A stretch of DNA of 64,000 nt from Anaerolineaceae bacterium UBA1415. Lineage in GTDB: Bacteria; Chloroflexota; Anaerolineae; Anaerolineales; Anaerolineaceae. Location: NCBI GenBank assembly GCA_002305635.1, contig DBPR01000004.1, positions 1-64,000 on the forward strand, in the 5' to 3' direction. The position numbers and the translations under genes were made by a program. This document shows, one piece after another, positions 1-8,252 of this stretch. Under the pieces are notes generated by a model that was given only the letters and a program-made list of their open reading frames with translations, was not told where the DNA came from and did not search any database. Every line of letters starts with the position of its first letter. Position 1 is the stretch's first letter.

Positions 1-25
1 TCTAATGAAACGGCACCACCTTAGG

Positions 26-254
26 CCTATCTCCCAAAGGGCGAAGGCTTAAACAATCCGCCCTTCGGTCTACCCCTCACTCTGGTAAACCAGAGTAAAC
101 AGTCCGCCCTTCGGGCACCCTTTCCTACTGAAAGGGCAGGCCTATCTCCCATGGGCGAAGGCTTAAACAATCCGCCTTTCAGGCTACCCCTCACTCTGGT
201 AAACCAGAGTAAACAGTCCGCCCTTCGGGTACCCTCTCATGCTGAGAGGGCAAG
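26..254. repeat. Two tandem ~115-bp repeat units with co-varying hairpins
   Basis: Two head-to-tail copies (26-140 and 141-254) are nearly identical. Each contains a perfect palindrome ACTCTGGT-aa-ACCAGAGT (79-96 and 193-210) and ends in a second hairpin. The terminal hairpin is CCCTTTC/GAAAGGG in copy 1 (118-136) and CCCTCTC/GAGAGGG in copy 2 (232-250): both sides of the stem changed together, so pairing is kept. A third possible stem (AAGGGCG with CGCCCTT) is seen in copy 1. No open reading frame fits. A related fragment (GCCCGAAGGGCGGAT) lies near 60890, so the unit may be dispersed. The rest of 1-310 shows nothing else. Confidence 0.8.
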
Positions 255-310
255 ATTTACTACTCAATTTATTGATCGGTTGATAACCAGTCACATATTT
301 TCGTAAAAAA

Positions 311-1531
311 CTATGAGATTTCCGGCGAGGCCACGGGGATTTTTCCGATACGGCGCAGGCTCAAAAACGCGAGTACGGATAGGACGCCAATACCAGCGCC
401 AACCAACCAGGGGGTTTGGATGCTGAATTTATCGGTAAGAATACCAGCGCCCATCGGTCCGATCGAGAGGGCGATGAACCAATTGAGGCCGAAAAAGCCC
501 AGGTAGCGTCCGCGCTGATCGGCGGGGGCGAGATTGGCAACATAAGCGGTGGCGGTTGGGGCTGTGATCAATTCGCCAAAGGTCATGACCACCATGGCGA
601 GCAAGAAGCCCCAGAAGTTGGTGCTATAGGCGACGATGAGCATGGCAAGCGGATAGAACGCCGCGCCAATTGGCATGACGCGGTGCGGGTCGTGACGTAT
701 GGTGAGACGGGTGATCGCGACCTGCAGGAAGATGACCATGAGCGCGTTTGTGGTCGGTATCCACGAATATTGGTCTTCCTGAATGCCGAAGTTTTGCTTG
801 ATGTAGACGGCCAGAATGACCCACATGAGCGTGGCGCAAATTTCCATCAGGGTAAACGAGCCGAGCATGCGCATAAAGGCTTTGTTGCGCATGGCCTGGA
901 ACATGACTTTGAACTGATCGCCCAGGCTTTCCCGTTTTTCGCCTGTTTTTCGTTCGAGTGTTTCCTTGAGAAAGACAAGCGTGATAACGCCGAAGGTCAG
1001 CAGGGCAAGCGCAGCCGCCACGAAACCAATATTATAAGAACGGGAAAGCACCAACCCGCCCAGGATCGGGCCGAGGGCGACGCCGATGTTGCGCCCCATG
1101 CGGATCAGGCCGTAAGCCTGGGTACGTTCCTCAGCTGGCAGCATATCGGCGACAATGGCATCGGTGCCGATGCGATAGAGCGGGCTGAAGCTGCCGGAAA
1201 GGAACATCAGCAAGCCAAATTGCCAGAATTTGTTGGCGAAAATATAGCTGAAGTAGACGAAAGCCATGCCGAATACACCAAGGATCATGATGCTTTTTCG
1301 GCCAAAGTAATCCACCAGCGAGCCAGCCAGGATGGAGGCGATCAGACCGGAGACGGAATTGAAGGTCATCAGGCTGGTGACGACAGCCATGGGGAGAGCC
1401 AGGGTTTCAGAGGCGTAGATGGTCAAAAAGGGCCAAACCATGGTCGTGCCGGTCGTGGAGACGACCAGACCAAAGATCAGCAGCCAAAACTGAATGGGAT
1501 ATCGCTGGAAAATGAAGTTGAACTGCTTCAT
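311..1531 (-). CDS. MFS transporter, drug-efflux type
   Basis: A 406-residue major facilitator protein with about 12 hydrophobic segments. The loop between helices 2 and 3 carries the MFS signature GSLVDYFGRKS (about residues 70-80), and a glycine/proline-rich stretch in helix 5 (IGVALGPILGG) resembles the antiporter motif C of drug exporters. It should act in the cytoplasmic membrane as a proton-coupled exporter; the substrate cannot be read from sequence. Its start codon overlaps the stop of the upstream lipoprotein gene by 4 bp (1528-1531), so the two are co-transcribed and probably translationally coupled. Length is normal for the family. Confidence 0.85.
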   Translation of the reverse strand: MKQFNFIFQRYPIQFWLLIFGLVVSTTGTTMVWPFLTIYASETLALPMAVVTSLMTFNSVSGLIASILAGSLVDYFGRKSIMILGVFGMAFVYFSYIFANKFWQFGLLMFLSGSFSPLYRIGTDAIVADMLPAEERTQAYGLIRMGRNIGVALGPILGGLVLSRSYNIGFVAAALALLTFGVITLVFLKETLERKTGEKRESLGDQFKVMFQAMRNKAFMRMLGSFTLMEICATLMWVILAVYIKQNFGIQEDQYSWIPTTNALMVIFLQVAITRLTIRHDPHRVMPIGAAFYPLAMLIVAYSTNFWGFLLAMVVMTFGELITAPTATAYVANLAPADQRGRYLGFFGLNWFIALSIGPMGAGILTDKFSIQTPWLVGAGIGVLSVLAFLSLRRIGKIPVASPEIS

Positions 1532-2544
1532 GGTTGCGGTATCGGGTTGCTGAGAGGGAAGGCGGCTTCGCAGGTGTAACCTATGGGGAGGTACAGCGGC
1601 TCCTGATAGCGGTAGATCGTGAAGTAGAGTGTGGTGGCTGGGCTGCTGCCATACTGGATCTGGTAAGGGTCGACGATCTCACCATTTTTATTGAAGATCG
1701 GGCTCTGGCGCTGGAAAATGATCTCTTCCCCGTTGGGACCGCGCAAGGTCAGCAGATAAAGCTCTTCACGTTCGCGCCCGTCGTAAAGATTACTGTTGCC
1801 GACCGGGATCGGGTCTTCTGGCATGACGCCGTAGGAATCGTTTGGTGCAATCCGGCAGAGGGCCATTTCTTCGGAGGTCAAAAAGCGAAGGCTCTGAACC
1901 ATTTTGTCAAAAGCGGGTTTGCCAATGTTGTTCCATAAAGCGACATCATCTTCATGCGCGTTTGTGCTTTCGCCAATGAAAACAAGGCAGCCGTGTTCAG
2001 AGTAATGAAAAACGATCTCGCCAGTGGCATGAAATTCATTGTTGATCCCGCTGATCCTGGTCGATTGGGCCGTGCCGATCGGAAGTGTGATCGCTTCGTA
2101 CGGTGAGAAGGAATATTGAGAGCCCAGGAAATAACTTTTTTTGAGCACATAGGCAAGGCAGCTGGCCTCATCGGTGATCTCTTCGGTTTTATATTGCCAG
2201 ATCGAAAAGCTGAGGCCCGAATCTCCGGCGGTAATGGAAGTGAAACGACCGGTTGTGTTGTAGGCGGGAGCTTCGTCCACAAAAAAGTTCGTCTCATAGG
2301 TGGGGCCATTTTCCCTGGCAACCAGGATGGGCGTGAAAGCGTAGCTTTTTTCGGGAACGGCCACTTCCTGGCCCATCTGAATAAAAGTGGAATAGTCAGG
2401 TGTTGGTGTCCGTGTCTGTATGGGAGCGTGAACAACTGGCGCGAGGTAGATGGGCACCTCGGTGCGGGCGGGACTGCTGATCTGATAGCCGCAGGCGCTC
2501 AGCAGGAGCAGGATGGAAAGCAGGAGGAAAGCGAGGCGGCGCAT
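1528..2544 (-). CDS. Putative lipoprotein of unknown function
   Basis: 338 residues. The N-terminus is a type II signal peptide: positive MRR, a leucine-rich core, then the lipobox LLSAC, so the mature protein starts at Cys18 and is anchored to the outer face of the membrane. No catalytic motif is recognisable in the rest, which is rich in aromatic residues and beta-type patterning. It is the middle gene of a three-gene unit: 1-bp overlap with the upstream lipoprotein gene and 4-bp overlap with the downstream MFS gene. It may be an accessory to that exporter, but this rests on position only. Confidence 0.75.
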   Translation of the reverse strand: MRRLAFLLLSILLLLSACGYQISSPARTEVPIYLAPVVHAPIQTRTPTPDYSTFIQMGQEVAVPEKSYAFTPILVARENGPTYETNFFVDEAPAYNTTGRFTSITAGDSGLSFSIWQYKTEEITDEASCLAYVLKKSYFLGSQYSFSPYEAITLPIGTAQSTRISGINNEFHATGEIVFHYSEHGCLVFIGESTNAHEDDVALWNNIGKPAFDKMVQSLRFLTSEEMALCRIAPNDSYGVMPEDPIPVGNSNLYDGREREELYLLTLRGPNGEEIIFQRQSPIFNKNGEIVDPYQIQYGSSPATTLYFTIYRYQEPLYLPIGYTCEAAFPLSNPIPQP

Positions 2545-3125
2545 CAGGGCAATATCACCTCATTGCCTTCTGGCTCGACTCTCGATGTCAGGTGAAACTG
2601 CTTGAGCATTTCGCGGTAAGTGGGCAGGAAGGCTTCCCAGTCGGCTTCAATTCCTTTGCCAACGAAAACCAGGACGTAAAACGGCATCGCCACGATCACC
2701 ACGCGCCCGAGCATGTAGCTTTCGGCGTGTGGCTTGGCGAAATCGAGCAGCATGGCTGGGTATTTATCGACCTTGGTCTGACCCTCGTTGACCACGGCGT
2801 AGTCATCATCGAGGATGGAGTAAAGGAAGGGTTCGATCCTTTCTTTGGCTTGCTCCAAGTGGGTGGCTGTGTCGATCGTGTCGGTCGGAGCGGTGTAAAC
2901 GTAGACGACCAGCTCTTCTTCATTGGCCTGATAATCGGGTGGGGTGACTTTGAGGATCTCGGCTTCGGTTTCGGTCAGCCAGCCCTCGGGGATGGCGAAG
3001 GTGTAGCGCCCGTGGGGGTCCGTGTAATCTTCCAGCGGCAGGCTTTTGCCGGAAGCGGTAGCGCAGCCAGCCAGCAGGCCCAGGCAGAGAAGAATGAGGA
3101 TCGAACGATATAGGTTTTTGCGCAT
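2544..3125 (-). CDS. Putative lipoprotein (PsbP/DUF1795-like fold possible)
   Basis: 193 residues with a clear type II signal peptide and lipobox (LLAGC, Cys21). The mature part begins with a stretch of the type DPHGRYTFAIPEGW, a pattern common in small secreted PsbP/Mog1-like or DUF1795-like proteins in which a polar strand is followed by 'F.IP.GW'. Function is unknown. It is the first gene of the lipoprotein-lipoprotein-MFS unit, and its stop overlaps the next start by one base. Confidence 0.7.
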   Translation of the reverse strand: MRKNLYRSILILLCLGLLAGCATASGKSLPLEDYTDPHGRYTFAIPEGWLTETEAEILKVTPPDYQANEEELVVYVYTAPTDTIDTATHLEQAKERIEPFLYSILDDDYAVVNEGQTKVDKYPAMLLDFAKPHAESYMLGRVVIVAMPFYVLVFVGKGIEADWEAFLPTYREMLKQFHLTSRVEPEGNEVILP

Positions 3126-3284
3126 ATAGTGAAATTTTACTTCAAAAGACGGAGAGGGGATAATTACATCTGAATTATCTCGCTATTGGATTGGTTTTAT
3201 TTTTTTTATCTCTATAACCTTTATATCTATCTTATCAATTAATACTTTGCAATTATATTTCTGTGTCCATTGATAAAATATCCA

Positions 3285-3926
3285 TTAATCCTGTTGGCTT
3301 AAGCAAGGCTTTATTTCTATTTCAATGCTCTCAATTATCTCCTTAGCTTCCAAATACGTCTTCATATCAGCTAAAGACGTTAAAAACTCTGCCTCAATAT
3401 AGGATGTGTTGACAACGTTTTCGATGATGTTGACTTGAACGGGATCGTTCGACTTTAGCGCTGGGAGCATATCTTCTGCATACATACCAGTTATTGTTTC
3501 TCGTATTTCCTCAATTGGTATGTAATAAGAATAACTATAAAGCTTCTTTTCTTTTATTGAATATTCAGAGATATCTGTAATAGCAAAGCCATTTACTTCC
3601 TCATACTTTTGCACCAGATCACTCCAGTTTGCATGGGCGTCAGCGTAGTTTTTTATTTCTTCCTGACAGTTGTTTCCATATGTCAGTACGATTACTCCTT
3701 CGATTTTCCTGCTAAGGAGAGGGGATTTAACTAAAACAATTAAATTGGATCGATCTTCAACGACTCTCCAGGTAAAAGGAAATTTTAGTTGTAGTATTCC
3801 TGTGCTATGGAAATAAGCCTGATATTTCCGTTGGTAGTTTGTTAATGTAAAGTAAGCGCCAAAAACCAGCATTAGAATAAGCAATATCAGAATGACTATT
3901 TGTAGAAGGTTTGTTTTTGTTTTCAT
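3285..3926 (-). CDS. Membrane-anchored protein of unknown function
   Basis: 213 residues with one N-terminal transmembrane segment (about residues 9-29) and an extracytoplasmic remainder. Near residue 45 it has a stretch ending in LKFPFTWRVVED, which recalls the 'F.FP..W' strand of the small PsbP-like lipoproteins nearby, but no family can be named. The gene is clearly AT-richer than its neighbours. Its start overlaps the stop of the upstream unknown gene by 4 bp (3923-3926), so they form an operon. Confidence 0.6.
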   Translation of the reverse strand: MKTKTNLLQIVILILLILMLVFGAYFTLTNYQRKYQAYFHSTGILQLKFPFTWRVVEDRSNLIVLVKSPLLSRKIEGVIVLTYGNNCQEEIKNYADAHANWSDLVQKYEEVNGFAITDISEYSIKEKKLYSYSYYIPIEEIRETITGMYAEDMLPALKSNDPVQVNIIENVVNTSYIEAEFLTSLADMKTYLEAKEIIESIEIEIKPCLSQQD

Positions 3927-4420
3927 TTTTCACCTTTATAGTCTGGAGGGTATAAACCAATTGCAATGAAAAAACCGACTTCATCCTTTTTTAACATTGC
4001 TTGTAAAGTCGGCATGTTCTCTTTTTTCATGTAGAAGCTAATTTGATCATAATAATGAAAGAACCTTTCAGCAATGAATTCAATGTTCTTTTCATAATCT
4101 AAGTAATAAAATCCGACATTATGGAAAAATGGGAGTAAATTTTCTTTTTTTTCTGAAAACGTGAAAATTAATTGGTGCAGAGTAATCATTTCTTTTCTTA
4201 CATCAGTTGGATCAATTGGAGAACAACTCATAAAAGTATCACAGGGAAATACTCTTTCTATTTCTACTATGAAAGGGCCTCTAAATATCAATTTAAGAGG
4301 CTCCTCAATTGTTTCTGGCAAGTGGGTTTCAGATTGAAACCCCATGGTATATAAGGGATAAAGGTTTTTTTCAAAAAGGGCAATAAAGTATCTATTAGCT
4401 AAATCTCTGGACTTACTCAT
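3923..4420 (-). CDS. Small protein of unknown function
   Basis: 165 residues, soluble, rich in Phe, Tyr and acidic residues, with no signal peptide or membrane segment and no motif I recognise. It is AT-rich like the following gene and overlaps it by 4 bp. The pair could be a recent acquisition, since composition differs from the lipoprotein genes just downstream. A true gene is supported by the overlap and by the length of open frame in AT-rich DNA. Confidence 0.5.
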   Translation of the reverse strand: MSKSRDLANRYFIALFEKNLYPLYTMGFQSETHLPETIEEPLKLIFRGPFIVEIERVFPCDTFMSCSPIDPTDVRKEMITLHQLIFTFSEKKENLLPFFHNVGFYYLDYEKNIEFIAERFFHYYDQISFYMKKENMPTLQAMLKKDEVGFFIAIGLYPPDYKGEK

Positions 4421-4592
4421 ACCAAACCTTGCTTTCTTCTAATACAAAACTAATTATATCAAGCCATTGATATGATTTCTTGTCAAATAACAGCAATTCT
4501 CAGTATAAAATTGTGTAACCTGGATTCTCTTTTCCTCGAGCGAATATTATCTAATTTTTGATTGGTAATCGACCTGTAGGACGTTTTTTGTG

Positions 4593-4713
4593 GTAGGGGC
4601 GGGCCGCTGTGCCCGCCCGTCGTCTGGAATGAATAGAATATTACTGGAATATCAAGGAATTGTGACGTTTAATTTTCCACACCATCGGGCGGACATGGCA
4701 GTCCGCCCCTACA
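4593..4713 (+). repeat. Dispersed element with GTAGGGGCGG/CCGCCCCTAC ends (copy A)
   Basis: A 121-bp non-coding element. The left arm starts GTAGGGGCGGGCCGC and the right arm ends GTCCGCCCCTAC, giving exact 10-bp terminal inverted repeats. Each arm also folds by itself. The AT-rich centre (about 4621-4680) aligns, as its reverse complement, with the centre of the element at 56597-56741. The ends begin with GTAG, as in REP-type palindromes. It is too short to encode a transposase, so any movement would depend on one elsewhere. Confidence 0.7.
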
Positions 4714-4880
4714 AATGGCGCCCATAACTCTGATTAATAAATATATACCCAACATTTTCCACTCTGTGAAATAACTCGGTTTGTGGGGGTGTTCTGCCAT
4801 TGAGGAGATTATACCATGTGCTTGATTTTTCTATACTGAGAATTCCTGGTCAAATAAGCCAGCAATTCTCAGTGTGACAA

Positions 4881-4894
4881 CGAACATATGTTAC
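4881..4894. promoter_or_regulatory. Possible degenerate LexA (SOS) box
   Basis: CGAACATATGTTAC matches the Gram-positive type SOS box CGAACATATGTTCG except at the last two positions. It sits about 80 bp upstream of the YgjP-type gene. Because the right half-site is imperfect, this may be chance. It is listed because a much better site lies 1.2 kb downstream in front of the capsid operon. Confidence 0.3.
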
Positions 4895-4973
4895 TTTTTA
4901 ATAATCGGACATGGTCATGAGACCTTGTCCCGTACATAAGTAAAATGAGATTTGATGTTAAAATAACGGCGAT

Positions 4974-5654
4974 ATGGCAATTGTTGCGGATGAAGTTATC
5001 TTTAGCAAGCGAAAAACGATCTCGATCGAGGTGAAAGCGGACGGACGGCTCGTTTTGCGCGTGCCAAACCGAACCACGCAAAAACGCATCGCGGAGGTTT
5101 TGGAGATCAAAGCCGACTGGATCAGGCAAGCCAGAGAGAGGGTCTTGCGGTCAAAAGCGAGCCGTGTGGATATCGTTTTCAATGACGGTGAAAGTTTGCC
5201 ATTGTTTGGAAAGAATTATCCCCTGAGGGTGGTTGACAAGCCCCGGGGCGGGCTGGTTTTTGAGCCGGCGCGCGGGTTCAGTCTGGATAAGGAATACCTG
5301 GATGTGGGTCGGCAGTTATTGGTCGGAATGTATCGTCTTCAGACCAGGCAGAAGGTTACAGCGATTGCCGCGCAAGTGGGCCGCAAGTGGGGGTTGAGCT
5401 GGCAGGGGATACGGATCACCAGCGCGAAGACGCGTTGGGGGTCGTGCAGCTCGAGGAACAGCCTCAATTTTTCATATCGTTTGGCTCTGTTGCCCCTGGA
5501 TCTGGTGGAGTATGTGGTGGTGCACGAACTGGCGCACACCCGACATCACGACCACAGCGCGCGATTTTGGAGCTTGGTGGGGGAGATGATGCCGGATTAT
5601 CAGCAGCGGCGCAAGCGGATCAAGGAAGTTGCCAGGACATTACCGGAGATTTAA
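4974..5654 (+). CDS. YgjP/M48-like metallohydrolase (DUF45)
   Basis: 226 residues, the usual length for the YgjP family (E. coli YgjP is reported as a UTP pyrophosphatase; others are annotated as SprT/M48-like metallopeptidases). The zinc site HELAH is at residues 184-188, with a candidate third ligand His194 in HDHSARFW. The preceding family signature TRWGSCSS (153-160) is intact, so the enzyme should be active. It is cytosolic, with no signal peptide. The gene stands alone, 430 bp before the virus-derived operon and on the same strand. The substrate is uncertain; the family assignment is firm. Confidence 0.88.
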   Translation: MAIVADEVIFSKRKTISIEVKADGRLVLRVPNRTTQKRIAEVLEIKADWIRQARERVLRSKASRVDIVFNDGESLPLFGKNYPLRVVDKPRGGLVFEPARGFSLDKEYLDVGRQLLVGMYRLQTRQKVTAIAAQVGRKWGLSWQGIRITSAKTRWGSCSSRNSLNFSYRLALLPLDLVEYVVVHELAHTRHHDHSARFWSLVGEMMPDYQQRRKRIKEVARTLPEI

Positions 5655-6047
5655 TAAAAATATCAATATATTTGTAGGAATGCATGGCTGAATGTAGGTG
5701 GGATTTTGTTCCTGCCCTTGGGTGCTTTGCCCCAGAGGTTGATTCCGGCAAAATGTTTAGGAAAATTTCGATTTTATCGAGATAGAAAACAACGCAATCC
5801 GGATTACATCTCATACCTTGGACGTCGGATTGAAGATGGGCGAATTTGTCCGCCCATCTTCAATCCGACGGTCAAATTATGGTTTTGCGTGTCGGATTGG
5901 AGAAATAAATCCCAATTACACCCTTGATTTTGCCGGATTCAACTGAAGAATCCGGCCTACGAGGTTACTGATTTGACACGGGTTTTAATGAGAATTGCTG
6001 GTATTCCCCCTTTCCTTTCTTCTGAAAACTTGCTAAACTAATCCAGA
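5655..6047. other. Intergenic region with hairpin repeats
   Basis: No gene is seen. It contains a perfect 20-bp stem (5823-5870), a second inverted repeat made of GCCGGATTC and GAATCCGGC (about 5931-5957, followed by CTAC), and a reverse-complement copy of the CAGCAATTCTC motif (5990-6000). A GTAGGTGGG run near 5695 may mark the edge of an older repeat. No terminator for the upstream gene was recognised. Confidence 0.5.
5823..5870. repeat. Variable-stem hairpin 1
   Basis: Perfect 20-bp stem, CGTCGGATTGAAGATGGGCG with its exact complement, around an 8-nt loop (5843-5850). The outer arm ACGTCGGATTGA is shared with the other copies listed in this window; the inner part (AGATGGGCG) is unique to this copy. 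The right side ends CCGACGGTC and lacks the CCTAC end seen in most copies, so one end has diverged or been lost. Confidence 0.85.
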
Positions 6048-6067
6048 AATAGAACGTATGTTCTATT
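6048..6067. promoter_or_regulatory. LexA-like SOS operator
   Basis: A perfect palindrome, AATAGAAC-gtat-GTTCTATT. Its core GAAC-N4-GTTC is the SOS box of Bacillus and other Gram-positive bacteria (consensus CGAACATATGTTCG). It lies 18 bp upstream of the first ATG of the capsid/packaging operon, where a bound repressor would cover the promoter or transcription start. That LexA is the protein that binds here is inference; lexA itself is not in the window. Confidence 0.65.
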
Positions 6068-6085
6068 ACAGAGGAGAAGCGAAAG

Positions 6086-6580
6086 ATGCCACACGAATAC
6101 CCCACAAGAATTGCAGCGTCGCTGATCCCTGACCCTGCCCGTCGCACGCAGGCGGGCAGGAGATCACAAAAGCAAAATGGAGGAGTTCTGAACCAGGAAC
6201 AAATGAAGTTTTCAACGGAGCTGCACGAACTGGAAGCGCGCTACAAGGGCAAAGAAGCCTTAAACAAGTACCCTGACTCATCGCGTTTGCAGCTTTCTGA
6301 GCAGGTCAAGATGGAGCTGAGCGAAGAGATATCGACTCTGCGAGAGGTAGGCAGGCTCTTTTCAAAAGCGGCCAAAGCGGGTGGGGAGGAGAATTACCCC
6401 GCCAATCTTGCCAAAACGGTCGATGTGCTGGGCATGTGTTTTTTGCGTCTGGCAACTTTGATGCGCGCTCATGCCGAGCTGACAGGCAGCGAGAGCAATC
6501 AGCTCGTCACTGAAATGATCGAGACGGTTCAGGAATTCGCGAAGGAGGCGATGGAGGCTTATGGAATTAGCCCTAAGTAA
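6086..6580 (+). CDS. Small helical protein, possible small terminase subunit
   Basis: 164 residues, predicted almost entirely helical and charged after an unusual proline/arginine-rich first 30 residues. It lies directly upstream of the large terminase gene and overlaps it by 20 bp, the usual place for a small terminase (TerS). No helix-turn-helix is obvious, so TerS is a guess from position. ATG 6086 has a good ribosome site (GAGGAG, 9 nt spacing). A second SD-like run (GGAGGAG, 6179-6185) stands just before an in-frame CTG at 6188, which could give a shorter product without the odd N-terminus. First gene after the LexA-like operator. Confidence 0.6.
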   Translation: MPHEYPTRIAASLIPDPARRTQAGRRSQKQNGGVLNQEQMKFSTELHELEARYKGKEALNKYPDSSRLQLSEQVKMELSEEISTLREVGRLFSKAAKAGGEENYPANLAKTVDVLGMCFLRLATLMRAHAELTGSESNQLVTEMIETVQEFAKEAMEAYGISPK

Positions 6581-8252
6581 TACACAAGTCATTAACCCAT
6601 TCAGGCGCGTGCGCCTTTCTGAAGTGGCTCCGTCTAAGTTGGATGATCTGCCAGCCGTGCGGAGGTTGAACACCAGGGCGGAGTTCCTGCGCGGCTTGCG
6701 CGAGATCAGGAACTTCAGCCGTGTCTTTGGGCGGGTACGCCTGCGCAATTATCAGGTCGAAGCCGCTGATGCGATCCTTGATTCGGTGTTGGGGAAGAAG
6801 GGTCTGAGCTTTGTGGTCATGTTTCCCCGTCAATCGGGGAAGAACATGCTGCAGGCGCAGCTTGAGGTCTATCTGATGACCGTTCTGGGCGGCATGGGGG
6901 CGGAGATGGTCAAGCTTTCGCCGACCTTTCAGCCGCAGAGCCTGAACGCCATGCGCAGGCTGGAGAGCGCCCTGGAGGATAACTATCTGACCCACGGGCA
7001 ATGGCAGAAAAGCGCTGGCAATCATTATCGTTTCAAGAACGCGCATCTGACCTTTTTGTCGGCGGCGCCTGGCTCGAACATCGTTGGCGCGACCGCATCG
7101 ACCTTGTTGATGTTGGACGAGGCGCAGGATATCGGCATTGCCAAATATGACAAGCAAATCGCTCCGATGGCGGCATCGACCAACGCGACGCGCGTCTTTT
7201 GGGGCACTGCCTGGACGGGGCAAACGCTTTTGGCGCGCGAGCTAAGGGCGGCTCAGGAAGCAGAAGCCCGTGATGGCGTTCGGCGCGTTTTCCGCCTGGG
7301 CGCTGAGCAGGTGCGCGCGGAAGTGCCCGCCTATGGGCTCTTTGTCGATGAGCAGGTGGCTCGTCTGGGACGCTCGCATCCGATGGTGCGTTCCCAGTTC
7401 TTTAGTGAGGAGATCGACTTCGCGGGCGGTCTGTTCACCCCCGCGCGTCTGGGATTGATGCAGGGCAGCCATGCCGCCTGTGAGGCTCCGCAGGCTGGTA
7501 AGCGCTATGCCATGCTGGTCGATCTGGCGGGCGAAGACGAGCAGGCGCGCAAAGAGGGCTTTGTTTCGGCTGAGACCGATCAGCTGGAAAACCCTGGCAG
7601 GGACAGCACCGCGGTCACGATCGTGGAGATCGACCTGAGTTTGTTAGATGACGATCTGATCGGCAAACCGCGCTATCTGGTGGCGCGGCGCTACCTCTGG
7701 CAGGGCGAAAAACACAGCACGCTTTACCAGCGCCTGCTGAGTCTGGCGAAGCATTGGAATTGCGAGAAGATCGTTGTCGATTCCAGCGGCGTTGGCGCGG
7801 GCGTCTGTTCCTTTTTGCGCGATCGTTTGGGCGAGCGCGTGATCCCGCTGGTATTTAATCAAAAAATTAAGTCAGATCTGGGCTGGGGCTTTCTGGCGGT
7901 GGTCGATACGGGCCGCTTTCAGGATTTCAAACCCAGACAGGCATTCACAACCGAGGACGGCAGGCTCAACCTTTTATCACTGCAAATGGCGGATGAACAG
8001 GAGCGTTTGCAGAGCCTCTTTCAACGTCAATTACAAGCATTGTCTTTTGAAGTGGGGATTGGTCCCCAAAAAACGCTCAAATGGTGGGTGCCTGACGGGA
8101 CATCAGACCCGCTGGGCGGCTTGCTGCATGACGACCTGGTCATCTCAGCCGCGATGACGGCAATTTTGGACGAGATGGAGTGGACGCCTACCTATGCCCC
8201 CGCGATCATTCAGGCAAGCGACCCGATCAGAGAAATGGATGGAGGTTTTTAG
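6561..8252 (+). CDS. Phage terminase large subunit (TerL)
   Basis: 563 residues, full length. The N-terminal ATPase domain shows a Walker A variant PRQSGKN (89-95) and Walker B LLMLDE (182-187) followed by AQD. The C-terminal RNase H-like nuclease domain shows the acidic residues expected: Asp321 (MLVDLAG), Asp407 (IVVDSSG) and a late Asp in the LLHDDLVISA stretch near residue 523. This motor cuts concatemeric DNA and drives it into a procapsid through the portal encoded two genes downstream. All catalytic positions seen are intact, so the gene is not decaying. Its stop overlaps the GTG start of the lysozyme gene by one base. Confidence 0.93.
   Translation: MELALSNTQVINPFRRVRLSEVAPSKLDDLPAVRRLNTRAEFLRGLREIRNFSRVFGRVRLRNYQVEAADAILDSVLGKKGLSFVVMFPRQSGKNMLQAQLEVYLMTVLGGMGAEMVKLSPTFQPQSLNAMRRLESALEDNYLTHGQWQKSAGNHYRFKNAHLTFLSAAPGSNIVGATASTLLMLDEAQDIGIAKYDKQIAPMAASTNATRVFWGTAWTGQTLLARELRAAQEAEARDGVRRVFRLGAEQVRAEVPAYGLFVDEQVARLGRSHPMVRSQFFSEEIDFAGGLFTPARLGLMQGSHAACEAPQAGKRYAMLVDLAGEDEQARKEGFVSAETDQLENPGRDSTAVTIVEIDLSLLDDDLIGKPRYLVARRYLWQGEKHSTLYQRLLSLAKHWNCEKIVVDSSGVGAGVCSFLRDRLGERVIPLVFNQKIKSDLGWGFLAVVDTGRFQDFKPRQAFTTEDGRLNLLSLQMADEQERLQSLFQRQLQALSFEVGIGPQKTLKWWVPDGTSDPLGGLLHDDLVISAAMTAILDEMEWTPTYAPAIIQASDPIREMDGGF

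Larger units (their letters stand above)
4421..4973. other. Repeat-rich intergenic region
   Basis: No gene is apparent in this 550-bp gap. It is bounded by an outer inverted repeat: CAGCAATTCTCAGTATA at 4491 and its near reverse complement at 4832-4848. A direct repeat of the left end, with its flank GTCAAATAA, follows at 4849-4875. A core element lies inside (4593-4713), and a LexA-like site may lie at 4881-4894. The same CAGCAATTCTC motif recurs near 5990, 56468 and 60788, always between genes. Confidence 0.6.

Noticed and set aside
26..254. Possible CRISPR-like array
   Set aside because: Only two units of 115 bp in direct contact, with no unique spacers and no cas genes.
416..1579. 387-residue open frame on the + strand
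   Set aside because: It is antisense to the MFS gene; composition is Gly/His/Asp-rich with no domain, typical of a shadow frame.
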